Shown here: positions 33,789 through 42,561 of the stretch, piece by piece
Layout of the letters: every line of letters starts with the position of its first letter
Position numbering within the stretch: position 1 is the stretch's first letter
DNA from: Sandaracinaceae bacterium
Lineage (GTDB): Bacteria > Myxococcota_A > Polyangia > Polyangiales > Sandaracinaceae
Reading direction: 5' to 3'
Assembly: GCA_020633195.1 (NCBI GenBank)
Contig: JACKEC010000018.1
Coordinates: 496,001-560,000, forward strand
DNA: 64,000 nt
The notes under the pieces: generated by a model
The model's database searches: none
Told to the model about the DNA's origin: nothing
What the model saw: only the letters and a program-made list of their open reading frames with translations
Made by a program: the position numbers and the translations under genes

Positions 33789-35558
33789 CTACTTCGCGTG
33801 CGGAATCTTCAGGTCCATCTTGGCCATGTCCCACGCCGCGGTCGGGCACCGCTCCGCGCAGAGGCCGCAATGCACGCAGACGTCCTCGTCCTTGACCATC
33901 ACCCGCTTGGTCTGCGGCAACGCGTCCGAGACGAAGAGCGGTTGATCGAGATTGGTGGCGGGCACGGTGAGCGCGAGCCGGAGCTTCGACTCCTCGGCGA
34001 CCGGCGTCATCGTCAGGCAGCTGGTCGGGCAGATGTCGATGCAGGCATCGCACTCGATGCACTTCGATGACGAGAAGTCCGTCTGGATGTCGCAGTTGAG
34101 ACACCGCCGGACCTCGAGCGCGGTCTGGTCCGGATCGAAGCCGAGCTCGACCTCGAGCGAGAACTCCTTGAGCCGCGCCGCGAGATCGACGTGGGTCATC
34201 TTGGAGCGGGGCTTCGGGTTGTAGCTGTTGGCGTAGCTCCACTCGTGCAGCCCCATCTTCGAGCTGGTGAGCTCGAGGGCGTTGGGCGCGCGGTCGGTGA
34301 GCGACTTGCCCTGGCAGTACTTGTGGATCGAGATGGCCGCCTGCTGACCGTGCGCGACGGCCCAGATGATGTTCTCGGGACCCCACGCCGCGTCGCCGCC
34401 GACGAAGACGCCCGGGCGGTCGGTCATGAAGGTGGTCTTGTCGACCTTCATGAGGCCCCACTCGTCGAACTCGATCCCGATGTCGCGCTCGACCCAGGGG
34501 AACGCGTTGTCCTGACCGATGGCGAGGATCACGTCGTCGCAGTCGATGACGGTGTCGCCGACGGTCTTGCTGCGGAGGCGGCCCTTGTCGTCCTCGTGCC
34601 ACTCGACGATCTCGAAGCGCATGCCGACGAGCTTGCCGTCCTTCAGCACGAACTCCGCGGGCGAGTGGTTCTCGATGATCTCGACCTGCTCCTCCTCGGC
34701 GTCCTCGAGCTCCCAGGGCGACGCCTTGAAGTAGCGACGGTCCTTGCGGGCCATGACCTTCACCGAGGTGCCGCCGAGCCGGATGGAGCTGCGGCAGCAG
34801 TCCATCGCGGTGTTGCCGACGCCGATCACGAGGACCTTCTCGCCGATCTTCTCGACGTGGCCGAAGTGCACCGCCTCGAGCCACTCGATGCCGATGTGGA
34901 CGTTGGCGCTGGCCTCCTGGCGGCCGGGCAGGTCGAGCTCCTTGCCCTTGGGGGCGCCGGTGCCGACGAACACGGCGTCGAAGCCGCCCTCGTCGAGGAG
35001 GGCCTTGAGGCTCTCGATGCGGTGGTCGTAGTGGACCTTCGCGCCCATCCGGAGGACGTAGTCGATCTCGGTGTCGAGGACCTCGGCGGGGAGGCGGAAC
35101 GAAGGGATGTTCGTCCGCATCAGGCCGCCGGGCTTGGGGAGCGCCTCGAAGATGGTGACGTCGTAGCCGAGCGGCAGCAGGTCGTTGGCGACCGTCAGCG
35201 AGGCCGGGCCGGCGCCGATGAGCGCGACGCGCTTGCCGTTCTTCTCCTCCGGCGCGGTCGGCAGGAGGTGATCGACCTCACCCTTGAGGTCGGCCGCGAC
35301 GCGCTTGAGGCGGCAGATCGCGACCGGCTTCTCCTCGACGCGACCGCGTCGACAGGCGGGCTCGCAGGGGCGATCGCACGTGCGCCCGAGGATGCCCGGG
35401 AAGACGTTCGACTGCCGGTTGAGCATGTACGACTCGGTGTACTTCCCCTGTGCAATCAGGCGGATGTACTCCGGGACGTTGGTGTGAGCCGGACACGCCC
35501 ACTGGCAGTCGACGACGCGGTGGTAGTAGTCCGGATCCCGAGTGTCGGTGGGTTGCAT
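33789..35558 (-). CDS. GltD-like NAD(P)H-dependent flavoprotein with Fe-S clusters
   Basis: A 589-residue electron-transfer protein. The N-terminal Fe-S domain has CQWACPAH (about 18-25) and 'RTCDRPCEPAC'. The FAD-binding motif is 'VALIGAGPASLTVANDLLPL' near 110, and a second Rossmann motif VLVIGVGNTAMD near 245 should bind NAD(P)H. The C-terminus adds a 2x[4Fe-4S] ferredoxin domain: KCIECDACIDICPTSC and VCVHCGLCAERCP. In this operon it would move electrons between NAD(P)H and the ferredoxin-type oxidoreductase. A TAGGTT box lies 3 nt before the ATG. The function is inferred from domains and context. Confidence 0.85.
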   Translation of the reverse strand: MQPTDTRDPDYYHRVVDCQWACPAHTNVPEYIRLIAQGKYTESYMLNRQSNVFPGILGRTCDRPCEPACRRGRVEEKPVAICRLKRVAADLKGEVDHLLPTAPEEKNGKRVALIGAGPASLTVANDLLPLGYDVTIFEALPKPGGLMRTNIPSFRLPAEVLDTEIDYVLRMGAKVHYDHRIESLKALLDEGGFDAVFVGTGAPKGKELDLPGRQEASANVHIGIEWLEAVHFGHVEKIGEKVLVIGVGNTAMDCCRSSIRLGGTSVKVMARKDRRYFKASPWELEDAEEEQVEIIENHSPAEFVLKDGKLVGMRFEIVEWHEDDKGRLRSKTVGDTVIDCDDVILAIGQDNAFPWVERDIGIEFDEWGLMKVDKTTFMTDRPGVFVGGDAAWGPENIIWAVAHGQQAAISIHKYCQGKSLTDRAPNALELTSSKMGLHEWSYANSYNPKPRSKMTHVDLAARLKEFSLEVELGFDPDQTALEVRRCLNCDIQTDFSSSKCIECDACIDICPTSCLTMTPVAEESKLRLALTVPATNLDQPLFVSDALPQTKRVMVKDEDVCVHCGLCAERCPTAAWDMAKMDLKIPHAK

Positions 35559-35633
35559 CGAAACCTAGCGGCGGATTATTGGAGGGCCCGTTTGGGGACG
35601 CCAGCCCTTTCGTGAACAATTCCCGGACGCCGG

Positions 35634-36542
35634 TCAATCGACGGAGCGCGCGAAGCCCACGCTCTGGATGAGCTCGCCGCCGCTCGACGCCGCCGCCGGC
35701 TCGATGCGGTCGGCCAGCTTGGCCTCGAGCCGGAAGAGGGGGATGACGTCCTCGGCCCCCGCGGGGCCGGCCTCGAACGTCAGGTCCAGCGCCGCGTGGC
35801 CACGCACTCCGTCGGCGAGCGCGACCACGCTGAAGCCCTCGAGGCGCCCCCGACCCGAGATGGAGACGCCGGAGATCTCGAACGGGCGGACCCGCATGCG
35901 GACGTCCCAACCGATGCGCGCCCGGCGATCGGCGCCCTCCCCTTCGACGGCCAGGAGCGTCCATGTCCTGTCGATCTCGACCACCGCGAGCTCGATCGGC
36001 GGCGTGTTCCAGAGGACGGTGGGCTCGCTCCACGACTCGCCGACGCGGACGGGCTCGGGCGGGTACATCGGCTCGATCAGGCGGCTCAGCGCGAGCACCG
36101 CGGCGCTCAGCTGCCGGCGCTGCGGCGCGCCGGTGAGCTCGGGCCCCTCGACGAGGCGCCCACGCGGATCGACGAAAGACCGGACCTGCTGCTGCTCGAG
36201 CCCCGCCATCTCGGGCCCGGGCGACTGGGTCTGACCATCGGTCCGGTAGTCGATCGGCTCGTAGAGGAGGTAGCGGAGGACCGAGTAGCCCTCGTCCTGA
36301 CCTTGCCGGCGCAGCTGCATGCGGGAGCGCCCCTCGAGCCGCACGTGGTGACCGCCGAGGTCCTCGATGGTGATGGTCTGGGTCCTGTCGTACTCGACGA
36401 GCGCGGTCGGCAGGGTGATGCGCAGCTCGATCGGGGCGTCGGCCGGAGCCGCGTCGGCCGCGTCGACCGCGGCGACGGAGGGCGCCGGAGCGGCGCCGCA
36501 GCCGAAGCAGGCCGCGATCGCGAACGGGAGGAAGGCGCGCAC
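35634..36542 (-). CDS. Lipoprotein of unknown function
   Basis: A 302-residue predicted lipoprotein. The frame has no early ATG; the best start is GTG at 36542, giving MRAFLPFAIAACFGCGAAP with a lipobox-like CFGC. An Asp/Ala spacer follows. The body is a series of amphipathic beta strands (VEYDRTQTITIEDLGGHHV; GWDVRMRVRPFEISGVSISG) ending GELIQSVGFARSVD, which suggests a beta-barrel or clam fold that binds lipid or another hydrophobic ligand. It lies 75 bp upstream of the Kor operon on the same strand. Confidence 0.58.
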   Translation of the reverse strand: MRAFLPFAIAACFGCGAAPAPSVAAVDAADAAPADAPIELRITLPTALVEYDRTQTITIEDLGGHHVRLEGRSRMQLRRQGQDEGYSVLRYLLYEPIDYRTDGQTQSPGPEMAGLEQQQVRSFVDPRGRLVEGPELTGAPQRRQLSAAVLALSRLIEPMYPPEPVRVGESWSEPTVLWNTPPIELAVVEIDRTWTLLAVEGEGADRRARIGWDVRMRVRPFEISGVSISGRGRLEGFSVVALADGVRGHAALDLTFEAGPAGAEDVIPLFRLEAKLADRIEPAAASSGGELIQSVGFARSVD

Positions 36543-36699
36543 GCGGGTACAGAGACGTCCCAGGCCCGAGGATGTTTCAAACCGCGAGGTCGGGCAGGTG
36601 GGGCACACCGTCTGTAAGGCGCGCCGGACAACCGGCCTTCCCGAGACCGCTCGGGTCCGCGTGGGCGTAGCGGGCACGGTACCTGCTGTGGGGGGCGGC

Positions 36700-38313
36700 A
36701 TGCCTCGACGCAGCCTTCTCTTGCTCGTGACGCTCTCGATCGGGTGCGACCCGTCCAGCTCTCCCGGCCTCACGGGCACCGACGCGGGCAGCCCCGTCGG
36801 ATCCGACGCCGCGGCGGCCCCCGACGCGGGCCCCGACGGGTACGACGGCGCGGTGACCCTCCCGATGGCGGACGGCGGGCCTCCCGTTGGCGTCGACGCC
36901 GGCGCGCCCGCGCCGGTCGAGTGCGGCCCCATCGCGAGCGCGTTCGAGCTGTGCGAGGCCACCGACGACACGTGCTCGGCGATCTTCAGGGGCGGCGAGG
37001 GCTGCGCGGCGGTCTGCGCGGCGGCCGGCCTGACGTGCGTCGCGTCGCACGAGGATCTCGACGGCGCGTGCGCGGCGGACACGTCTCGTCCCGCGCTCGG
37101 CTGCGCCGACACGGGGCACGCCTCGGACCTCTGCGTCTGCGGCCGCGCCGCGGGCTGCGCCCCGCGCTGCGACGGTCGGAGCTGCGGCTCGGATGGCTGC
37201 GGCGGCACCTGCGGGAGCTGCGGCGCGGGCACGCGCTGCGAGGCGGGAGCGTGCGTGGCGGGGGCCGGTCCCACCGAGGACTGCTCGGGCTACCCGTACC
37301 GGGCCGACACGCTGCTCGCGGAGCTCGTCGGGTTCGGCCAGCACACGCGGGGCGGCGACCCGAGCCGCGTCTACCACGTGACCACGCGCTCGGGTGGGAG
37401 CGGCTCCGGGTCGCTGCGCGCCGCGCTCGAGAGCTCGGAGCCGTACTGGATCGTGTTCGACGTCGAGGGCGAGATCGATCTGGGCGACACCCCCGTGCGC
37501 CTGCGCTCCAACAAGACGGTCGACGGCCGCGGGCGCGACGTCCTGATCGACGGCGAGCTCATCATCTCGGGCGCGCGCAACATCATCCTCACCGACCTGC
37601 GGCTCACCAACTCGCACGGCGAGCGCTGCGTGCAGGACGGCGACGTCGTCGGCGTGCGCGGCGACGGGGCCACGACCCCGGAGGGCTACGCCACCCGCGA
37701 CATCTGGCTCCACCACATGGACATGTACGCGGGCGGCGACGGCCTCTTCGACGTGCGCGGCGGCAGCCGGATCACCCTGAGCTGGTGCCACTTCCACGAT
37801 CACAACAAGGGCTTCCTCATCGGCATGGAGACGGCCGGTGAGATCGAGGGCCGCATGCAGCGCATCACCTTCCACCACAACTGGTTCGACAGGATCACGA
37901 AGCGCGGCCCGTTCATCACCTACGGCTGGCTGCACTTCTTCGACAACTACGTTTTCCATTGGTACGAGTGGGCGGCGCGCTCGAAGTCCGAGGCGCAGTT
38001 CCTCTCGGAGAACAACGTCTGGGAGGCGCGCCCGGGCACCTACTGCTCGCCGCTGTCGCCCTGCCCCGATCCGAACGAGTGCGGCGACAACGACTACGTC
38101 GTCGACAAGCGCGCGATCATCGCGAACGAGGCGCCCGCCGGCTACGTGCGCTCGACCGGGGACGTCGCGCTCAACGACGCGGTGATCGAGGTCAACGGCG
38201 CCGACCGGGTGTTCGACGCGACCCGCGAGTACCCCTACTCGCTCGAGCCGACCACGGGGCTCGCGGCGCGGCTGATGGCGGAGACGGGGCCGCGCACGGC
38301 GTACTGCCGCTGA
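36700..38313 (+). CDS. Secreted pectate lyase family 1-like protein
   Basis: A 537-residue predicted lipoprotein (MPRRSLLLLVTLSIGCDPS, lipobox SIGC). A spacer and a Cys-rich module (about 70-190, ending CDGRSCGSDGCGGTCGSCGA) come first. The C-terminal 330 residues are a right-handed beta-helix like PL1 pectate lyases: RLRSNKTVDGRG, 'NIILTDLRLTNSHGE', IWLHHMDMYAGGDGLFDV and 'ITFHHNWFDRITKRGPF'. The Asp residues of the helix and the Arg in ITKRGP fit calcium binding and catalysis of polygalacturonate cleavage. Activity on plant pectin or another polyuronate is inferred. Confidence 0.83.
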   Translation: MPRRSLLLLVTLSIGCDPSSSPGLTGTDAGSPVGSDAAAAPDAGPDGYDGAVTLPMADGGPPVGVDAGAPAPVECGPIASAFELCEATDDTCSAIFRGGEGCAAVCAAAGLTCVASHEDLDGACAADTSRPALGCADTGHASDLCVCGRAAGCAPRCDGRSCGSDGCGGTCGSCGAGTRCEAGACVAGAGPTEDCSGYPYRADTLLAELVGFGQHTRGGDPSRVYHVTTRSGGSGSGSLRAALESSEPYWIVFDVEGEIDLGDTPVRLRSNKTVDGRGRDVLIDGELIISGARNIILTDLRLTNSHGERCVQDGDVVGVRGDGATTPEGYATRDIWLHHMDMYAGGDGLFDVRGGSRITLSWCHFHDHNKGFLIGMETAGEIEGRMQRITFHHNWFDRITKRGPFITYGWLHFFDNYVFHWYEWAARSKSEAQFLSENNVWEARPGTYCSPLSPCPDPNECGDNDYVVDKRAIIANEAPAGYVRSTGDVALNDAVIEVNGADRVFDATREYPYSLEPTTGLAARLMAETGPRTAYCR

Positions 38314-38443
38314 CGCCGCCGAGGGTGCGCGGTCGCGCGAGCCCCTCGAGCAGCGCGACGAGGCGGTGGTCGCCGCGGGAGCGAGCGCCAGCCAGCGCCT
38401 CCGCGATCCTCTCGCGCACGCCGAGCGCGGAGGCGGCGCTCAC
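38192..38443 (-). CDS. Small coupled ORF of uncertain reality
   Basis: An 83-residue frame whose GTG overlaps the TGA of the hydrolase gene (GTGA). The first 45 residues, MSAASALGVRERIAEALAGA and onward, look like a charged amphipathic helix and lie outside the pectate lyase gene. The rest overlaps that gene's 3' end by 122 bp and looks like shadow sequence (Arg/Ser/Pro-rich). It may be a real short gene, or a chance open frame. Unknown function. Confidence 0.3.
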   Translation of the reverse strand: MSAASALGVRERIAEALAGARSRGDHRLVALLEGLARPRTLGGVSGSTPCAAPSPPSAAPRAPWSARASRGTRGSRRTPGRRR

Positions 38444-39255
38444 ACGCGACCGAGGTGCTCGACGATCGCAGCGTTGACCGTGTGCCCGTCGGTGAGGGGG
38501 GCCATGTGGCCGGCGCCTGGGAAGAACGACACCGTCGCGTTCGGCAGGTGCTCACCGAGGATCGCGACGACACGCCGCGCGGCGAGCGGCGAGCGCTCGG
38601 CGGTCATCAGCAGGGTCGGCGCACGGACCTCGCCGTAGCCGTCGTGCGGCGTGCGGTCGGCCGTCAGCGAGCGCACCTCCTGGTAGACCTTGCGCCCCAC
38701 CGCGAGGAACGTCTCGCGCCCCGCGTCGCTCATCGCGGCCCACGAGCCCGGGCCCTGCCACCAGTCGATGAAGCGCTCGAGCCAGGGCTCCTGCCCCCCG
38801 ACCGCGTCGTCGAAGAACGCCCCGTCGTCGTCCTCACGCTCGAGGTCGCGGATCCCCTCGGCGTCGTCGGTCGAGTAGAGCACCCCGAACGCGACCGGCT
38901 CGAACAGCGCGAGCGACAGGACGCGCCGCGGCTGGCGGCGCGCGAGGGTGAGCCCGACGAGCCCACCGTACGAGTGCCCGACCACGTGAGCGGGCCCGAC
39001 CCCGAGCGCGTCGAGCAGCCCCTCCACGAGCGCCACGTCCTGATGGAAGTGGAAGTCCGCGTCGCGCGGGACCCCCGACGTCCCCGCCGTCCCGAGGAAG
39101 CTCGGAGCGATCACCCGATGCGCGCCCTCGAGCCGCCCCGCGAGACGCGTCCACTGCCGCGCCCCGAGGCCTCCAGAGTGCAGCAGCACCACCGGCGCCC
39201 CCTCACCCGCGTCGCGGTACTCGACGGAGTGCGAACCCAAATCGAGTCGAGCCAT
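38440..39255 (-). CDS. Alpha/beta hydrolase
   Basis: A 271-residue soluble hydrolase. The nucleophile elbow is GHSYGG (Ser near residue 94), with an oxyanion loop LLHSGGLGARQW at 24-35. The catalytic His is likely in GAGHMAPL near 250 and the acid in the preceding strand (LLMTAERSPL). It resembles alpha/beta fold esterases and haloalkane-dehalogenase relatives; the substrate is unknown. AAGGA lies 7 nt before the ATG. It sits 44 bp downstream of the MDR reductase gene on the same strand, so the pair may be co-transcribed. Confidence 0.82.
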   Translation of the reverse strand: MARLDLGSHSVEYRDAGEGAPVVLLHSGGLGARQWTRLAGRLEGAHRVIAPSFLGTAGTSGVPRDADFHFHQDVALVEGLLDALGVGPAHVVGHSYGGLVGLTLARRQPRRVLSLALFEPVAFGVLYSTDDAEGIRDLEREDDDGAFFDDAVGGQEPWLERFIDWWQGPGSWAAMSDAGRETFLAVGRKVYQEVRSLTADRTPHDGYGEVRAPTLLMTAERSPLAARRVVAILGEHLPNATVSFFPGAGHMAPLTDGHTVNAAIVEHLGRV

Positions 39256-39299
39256 CCCGCGATCCTTCGCACGCCCGAGGCCCCGACGCGAATCGCGCC

Positions 39300-40325
39300 T
39301 CAGCTCCAGGGCTCGACGACGAGCTTGCCGCGGAGGCCGCCGCGCTCGAGGCGGGTGTGGGCGTCGGCGACCTCGGCGAGGGTGAGGCGCTCGGCCACGC
39401 CGGGGTCGATCTCGCCGCGCTCGAGGAGGCCGAAGAGGACGCCGAGGTCTTCGGCGAACGCCTCGGGGTGGGCGGTGCGCTCCTTGGTGATCGAGTAGAC
39501 CCGGACGGACTTCCCGGGGACGAGCTTGCGCAGGTAGAGGCCGATGAAGTCGCGAACGGCCTTGGCCATGCTGGCCTTCTGGGCGGCGGCGGTCGCGCCG
39601 ATGCCGATCAGTCGTCCACCGCGCCGCAGCGCGCGATGGCTGGGGCCGAAGCCCTCGGCGGCGACGCCGTCCACCACGACGTCGACGCCGCCCGCCTCAC
39701 GAACGATCGCCTCCCAGCCGTCCCGCGGGAGGGGGCGCGCACCCGCCGCCTCGAGCGCGGGGTGGTGGTGCTCCCGCGCCGTCGCCCACACCTCGAGCCC
39801 CGCGCGCACGCCGAGCGCGATCAGCGCCTGGCCGACGGCGCCGTTGCCGCCTATCACCAGCAGCCGCTCACCGGGCTGGGCCCGCGCCGCGCGGTGCAGG
39901 CACTGGTAGGCGGTCACCCACGAGAGCACGAGGGTGGTCGCGCGCGCCGCGTCGACGCTCGGCGGCACCGCGACGAGGCCCGCGGCCGGCCGGATCGCGA
40001 AGCGGGCGTTGCCCCCGACCACCGTCAGGTCCGCGACGCGGTCGCCCTCGCGCCAGCGCTCGACGCCGGGACCTACCGCGTCGACGACCCCGACGAGGTC
40101 GTAGCCCGGGGTGAGCGGCGGGCGCTCGCGCAGGTCGGGGTAGAGCCGGCGCCGGATCAGCGTGTCGGTGAACTGGACCGAGCTCGCCTCGACCCGGATG
40201 CGAACCTCGCCCCGGCCGGGCTCGGGGATCGGCTCCGTCACCGCGTTGAGCTCGCTGGGCGCGCCGAAGGCGTCGAAGCGCACGAGCTGGTTGGGGATCT
40301 CGGGGGCGAAGGTCATCGTGGTCAT
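39300..40325 (-). CDS. Medium-chain dehydrogenase/reductase (quinone oxidoreductase-like)
   Basis: A 341-residue MDR-family enzyme. The GroES-like N-domain includes RRRLYPDLRERPPLTPGYDLVG, and the NADP-binding fold has 'LLVIGGNGAVGQALIALG' (about 150-168). The zinc-binding Cys residues of alcohol dehydrogenases are absent, so it belongs to the zinc-independent quinone-reductase side and probably reduces enones or quinones with NADPH. The ATG has a strong AGGAG 6 nt upstream. It is divergent from a LysR-type regulator, which probably controls it. Confidence 0.82.
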   Translation of the reverse strand: MTTMTFAPEIPNQLVRFDAFGAPSELNAVTEPIPEPGRGEVRIRVEASSVQFTDTLIRRRLYPDLRERPPLTPGYDLVGVVDAVGPGVERWREGDRVADLTVVGGNARFAIRPAAGLVAVPPSVDAARATTLVLSWVTAYQCLHRAARAQPGERLLVIGGNGAVGQALIALGVRAGLEVWATAREHHHPALEAAGARPLPRDGWEAIVREAGGVDVVVDGVAAEGFGPSHRALRRGGRLIGIGATAAAQKASMAKAVRDFIGLYLRKLVPGKSVRVYSITKERTAHPEAFAEDLGVLFGLLERGEIDPGVAERLTLAEVADAHTRLERGGLRGKLVVEPWS

Positions 40326-40397
40326 GTCGGGCTCCTCTCGAAGACCAACCTGCGACGTGCACGATTGCCGGGCGACCCGTAAGATCGCCACCAGTGA

Positions 40398-40411
40398 TTG
40401 CACTTCTGCAA
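40398..40411. promoter_or_regulatory. Candidate LysR-type operator
   Basis: TTGCA and TGCAA form a perfect inverted repeat with a 4-bp spacer, in the 112 bp between the divergent MDR gene (40325) and the LysR-type gene (40438). LysR regulators usually bind such short dyads next to their own gene and activate the divergent target. Confidence 0.45.
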
Positions 40412-40437
40412 GCGCACAGATCGGCGGGGAGATAGCC

Positions 40438-41307
40438 GTGGTTCGCTGGGACGACCTCGCGATCCTGCTCGCCGTGCACCGCGGCGGATCGCTGGCCGCG
40501 GCCGCAGAGTCGCTCCGGATCGACGCCTCGACGGTCTCGCGTCGCCTCCGCGCGGCCGAACGCGAGCTCGGGAGCCGGCTCTTCGATCGCACCCCCGACG
40601 GGCTCGTCCCGACCGATCTCCTGCTGCGGCTCCTCCCGCACGCGGAGCAGGCCGAGGCGGCCGCGCTCGCCGTCGAGGCCGAGGCCGCCGGCGAAGAGAT
40701 CGCGGCGGTCGGGCGGGTCCGCGTGGCGCTGGCCGACGCGTTCGCTGCTTACCTCGTCGCGCCCGCGCTGCCCGCGTTCCTCGACGCGCGCCCGGGGCTC
40801 ACGCTCGATCTGCTGGTCGGCACCGAGCTCGTCGATCTGAGCCGACGCGAGGCCGACATCGCCGTGCGCTTCGTGCGGCCGACGCGCGGCGACCTCGTCG
40901 CGAAGCGGATCGCCGCGAGCGGCCTGTACGGCGGCTTCGTGTCGCGCGGGTACGCCGCCACGCACGACCTCGCGCCGTCGAAGCTGCACTGGATCGGGTG
41001 GGGCGAGTCGAAGGCGCACCTGCCCGAGGCGCAGCTCTATCGGCGCCTCGTCGGTCGCCCGCCGCGGCTCGAGTGCGACAACCTCATCGTGCAGATCGAG
41101 GCGGCCCGCGCGGGCGCCGGCGCGATCCTGATGCCCGCCGCGTTCGGCGGCTTCGAAGAGGAGATCGTCCGACTCGAGGCGCCGCCGCCGCTCGAGCTCG
41201 ACATGGACGTGTGGCTCGTCGCGCACCGCGCGATCCGCCACGTGCCGAGGGTGCGCGTGGTGTGGGACTGGCTCGAGTCGCTCGTGGGCCCTCCCGCGGA
41301 GCCGTGA
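40438..41307 (+). CDS. LysR-family transcriptional regulator
   Basis: A 289-residue regulator. The winged helix-turn-helix is 'ILLAVHRGGSLAAAAESLRI' followed by DASTVSRRLRAAERELGSRL (residues 8-48). The rest is a two-lobed effector domain (RVRVALADAFAAYLVAPALP and onward). GTG at 40438 has GGGGAG 6 nt upstream. It probably controls the divergent MDR gene, and perhaps the hydrolase behind it, in response to an electrophile; the inducer is unknown. Confidence 0.85.
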   Translation: MVRWDDLAILLAVHRGGSLAAAAESLRIDASTVSRRLRAAERELGSRLFDRTPDGLVPTDLLLRLLPHAEQAEAAALAVEAEAAGEEIAAVGRVRVALADAFAAYLVAPALPAFLDARPGLTLDLLVGTELVDLSRREADIAVRFVRPTRGDLVAKRIAASGLYGGFVSRGYAATHDLAPSKLHWIGWGESKAHLPEAQLYRRLVGRPPRLECDNLIVQIEAARAGAGAILMPAAFGGFEEEIVRLEAPPPLELDMDVWLVAHRAIRHVPRVRVVWDWLESLVGPPAEP

Positions 41308-41415
41308 AACCGAGCCCCCCATCGCGTGTCACGGCCGCCGTCCGGCGCGTCACGACCCCGTCGTAGCCTCGCTCGATCGCGCGGCACGACGATTGCCCAA
41401 CGGGACGTCGTGGTG

Positions 41416-42549
41416 GTGCGGGCGCTGATGATCGGGTGCTGGCTGAGCTGCGCCTGGGGCTGCGGGTCACGGACGGGGCTCGCGGTCGACGACCCCGAGG
41501 ACGCGGGCCCCTGTGTGATGGTGCCGGAGGAGCCGCAGCTCGACCTCCTCTTCGTGATCGACGACTCCGCGTCGATGGAGGCGGAGCAAGAGGTCCTGGC
41601 CAGGGGCTTCGAGGGCTTCGCCCGCGCGCTCGCGACGGGCGACCTCGACGGCGACGGCGTGCCCGAATTCCCGCCGGTCACGGATCTCCACGTGGGCGTC
41701 GTCAGCACGGACATGGGGTGGCTCCGGCTCGAGGGGCGGCGGAGCGTGCCCGCGCCGTGCCCGGGAGACACCCGGACGTTCGGGGACGACGGCGTGCTCC
41801 GCGAGGTCGACGGCTCCGCGGCGTGCGGCGGCGCGTCGGGGCGGGTCCTGTCGCTCGGCGAGGGCGACTCCGTCGGGGCCTTCTCCGACGCGTTCGCGTG
41901 CATCGCGCGGACGGGCACCGACGGCTGCGGGTTCGAGATGCCGCTCGAGGCGACGCTGAAGGCGCTCACCACGCGCGCCAGCCCGCTGCGCTTCGCCGGG
42001 CGCACGCGGGGCCACGCCGACGACGACAACGTGGGTTTCTTGCGAGAGGACTCGTTGATCGCGGTCGTGGTGGTCACCGACGAGGACGACGGCTCGCTCG
42101 CGGACGCGTCCTTCGACGCCGAGGCCACGGCCGAGGCGCGCGCCCTCGGCGAGGCGTGGCTCCACCCGATCGAGCGCTACGTCGAGGGCCTCCGGGCGTT
42201 GCGCCCGGGGCACCCGGAGCGCGTCGCGTTCGCCGCCGTCGCGGGGATCCCGCCCGACCTCGGCGGCCCGATCGACTCGGCCGAGGACGCGGCGCGAGTC
42301 CTCGACGACCCCCGGATGGCGCGCGTGTTCGATCCGAGCGAGCGGACGTCCCTCGTCCCCGCCTGCACGTCGGCGCACTCGCGCGCGGCGCCGGCGAGGC
42401 GCCTCGTCGAGCTCGCGGGCGCGATGGGCGGGGGCGCGGTGGTGTGGCCGATCTGTGAAGACGACTTCCGCGGCGCGGCGGGCGCGATCGCGACGCAGCT
42501 CGGCGGCTGGATCGCGGACGTGACCTGCGCGGCGCCGGACGGCGGCTAG
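41416..42549 (+). CDS. vWA-like lipoprotein
   Basis: A 377-residue predicted lipoprotein. A short signal peptide (MRALMIGCWLSCAWGCGS) has more than one possible lipidated Cys. The domain starts with 'LDLLFVIDDSASMEAEQEVL', whose DDSAS is the DxSxS part of a von Willebrand A metal-ion-dependent adhesion site, and the Thr/Asp side may be in VVVVTDEDDGS (about 213-222). Several GDLDGDGVPEF-type acidic loops suggest calcium binding. The start is uncertain: GTGs at 41410, 41413 and 41416 and an ATG at 41428 are in frame. It faces the protease gene, 7 bp between stops. Confidence 0.66.
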   Translation: MRALMIGCWLSCAWGCGSRTGLAVDDPEDAGPCVMVPEEPQLDLLFVIDDSASMEAEQEVLARGFEGFARALATGDLDGDGVPEFPPVTDLHVGVVSTDMGWLRLEGRRSVPAPCPGDTRTFGDDGVLREVDGSAACGGASGRVLSLGEGDSVGAFSDAFACIARTGTDGCGFEMPLEATLKALTTRASPLRFAGRTRGHADDDNVGFLREDSLIAVVVVTDEDDGSLADASFDAEATAEARALGEAWLHPIERYVEGLRALRPGHPERVAFAAVAGIPPDLGGPIDSAEDAARVLDDPRMARVFDPSERTSLVPACTSAHSRAAPARRLVELAGAMGGGAVVWPICEDDFRGAAGAIATQLGGWIADVTCAAPDGG

Positions 42550-42561
42550 CAAAACGCTAGC
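42545..42561. terminator. Shared stop-codon hairpin of two convergent genes
   Basis: GCTAGC (42545-42550), an AAAAC loop and GCTAGC (42556-42561) form a perfect inverted repeat. The TAG of the vWA-like gene and the TAG of the protease gene on the other strand are both inside the stems. It can act as a terminator in both directions. Confidence 0.5.
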
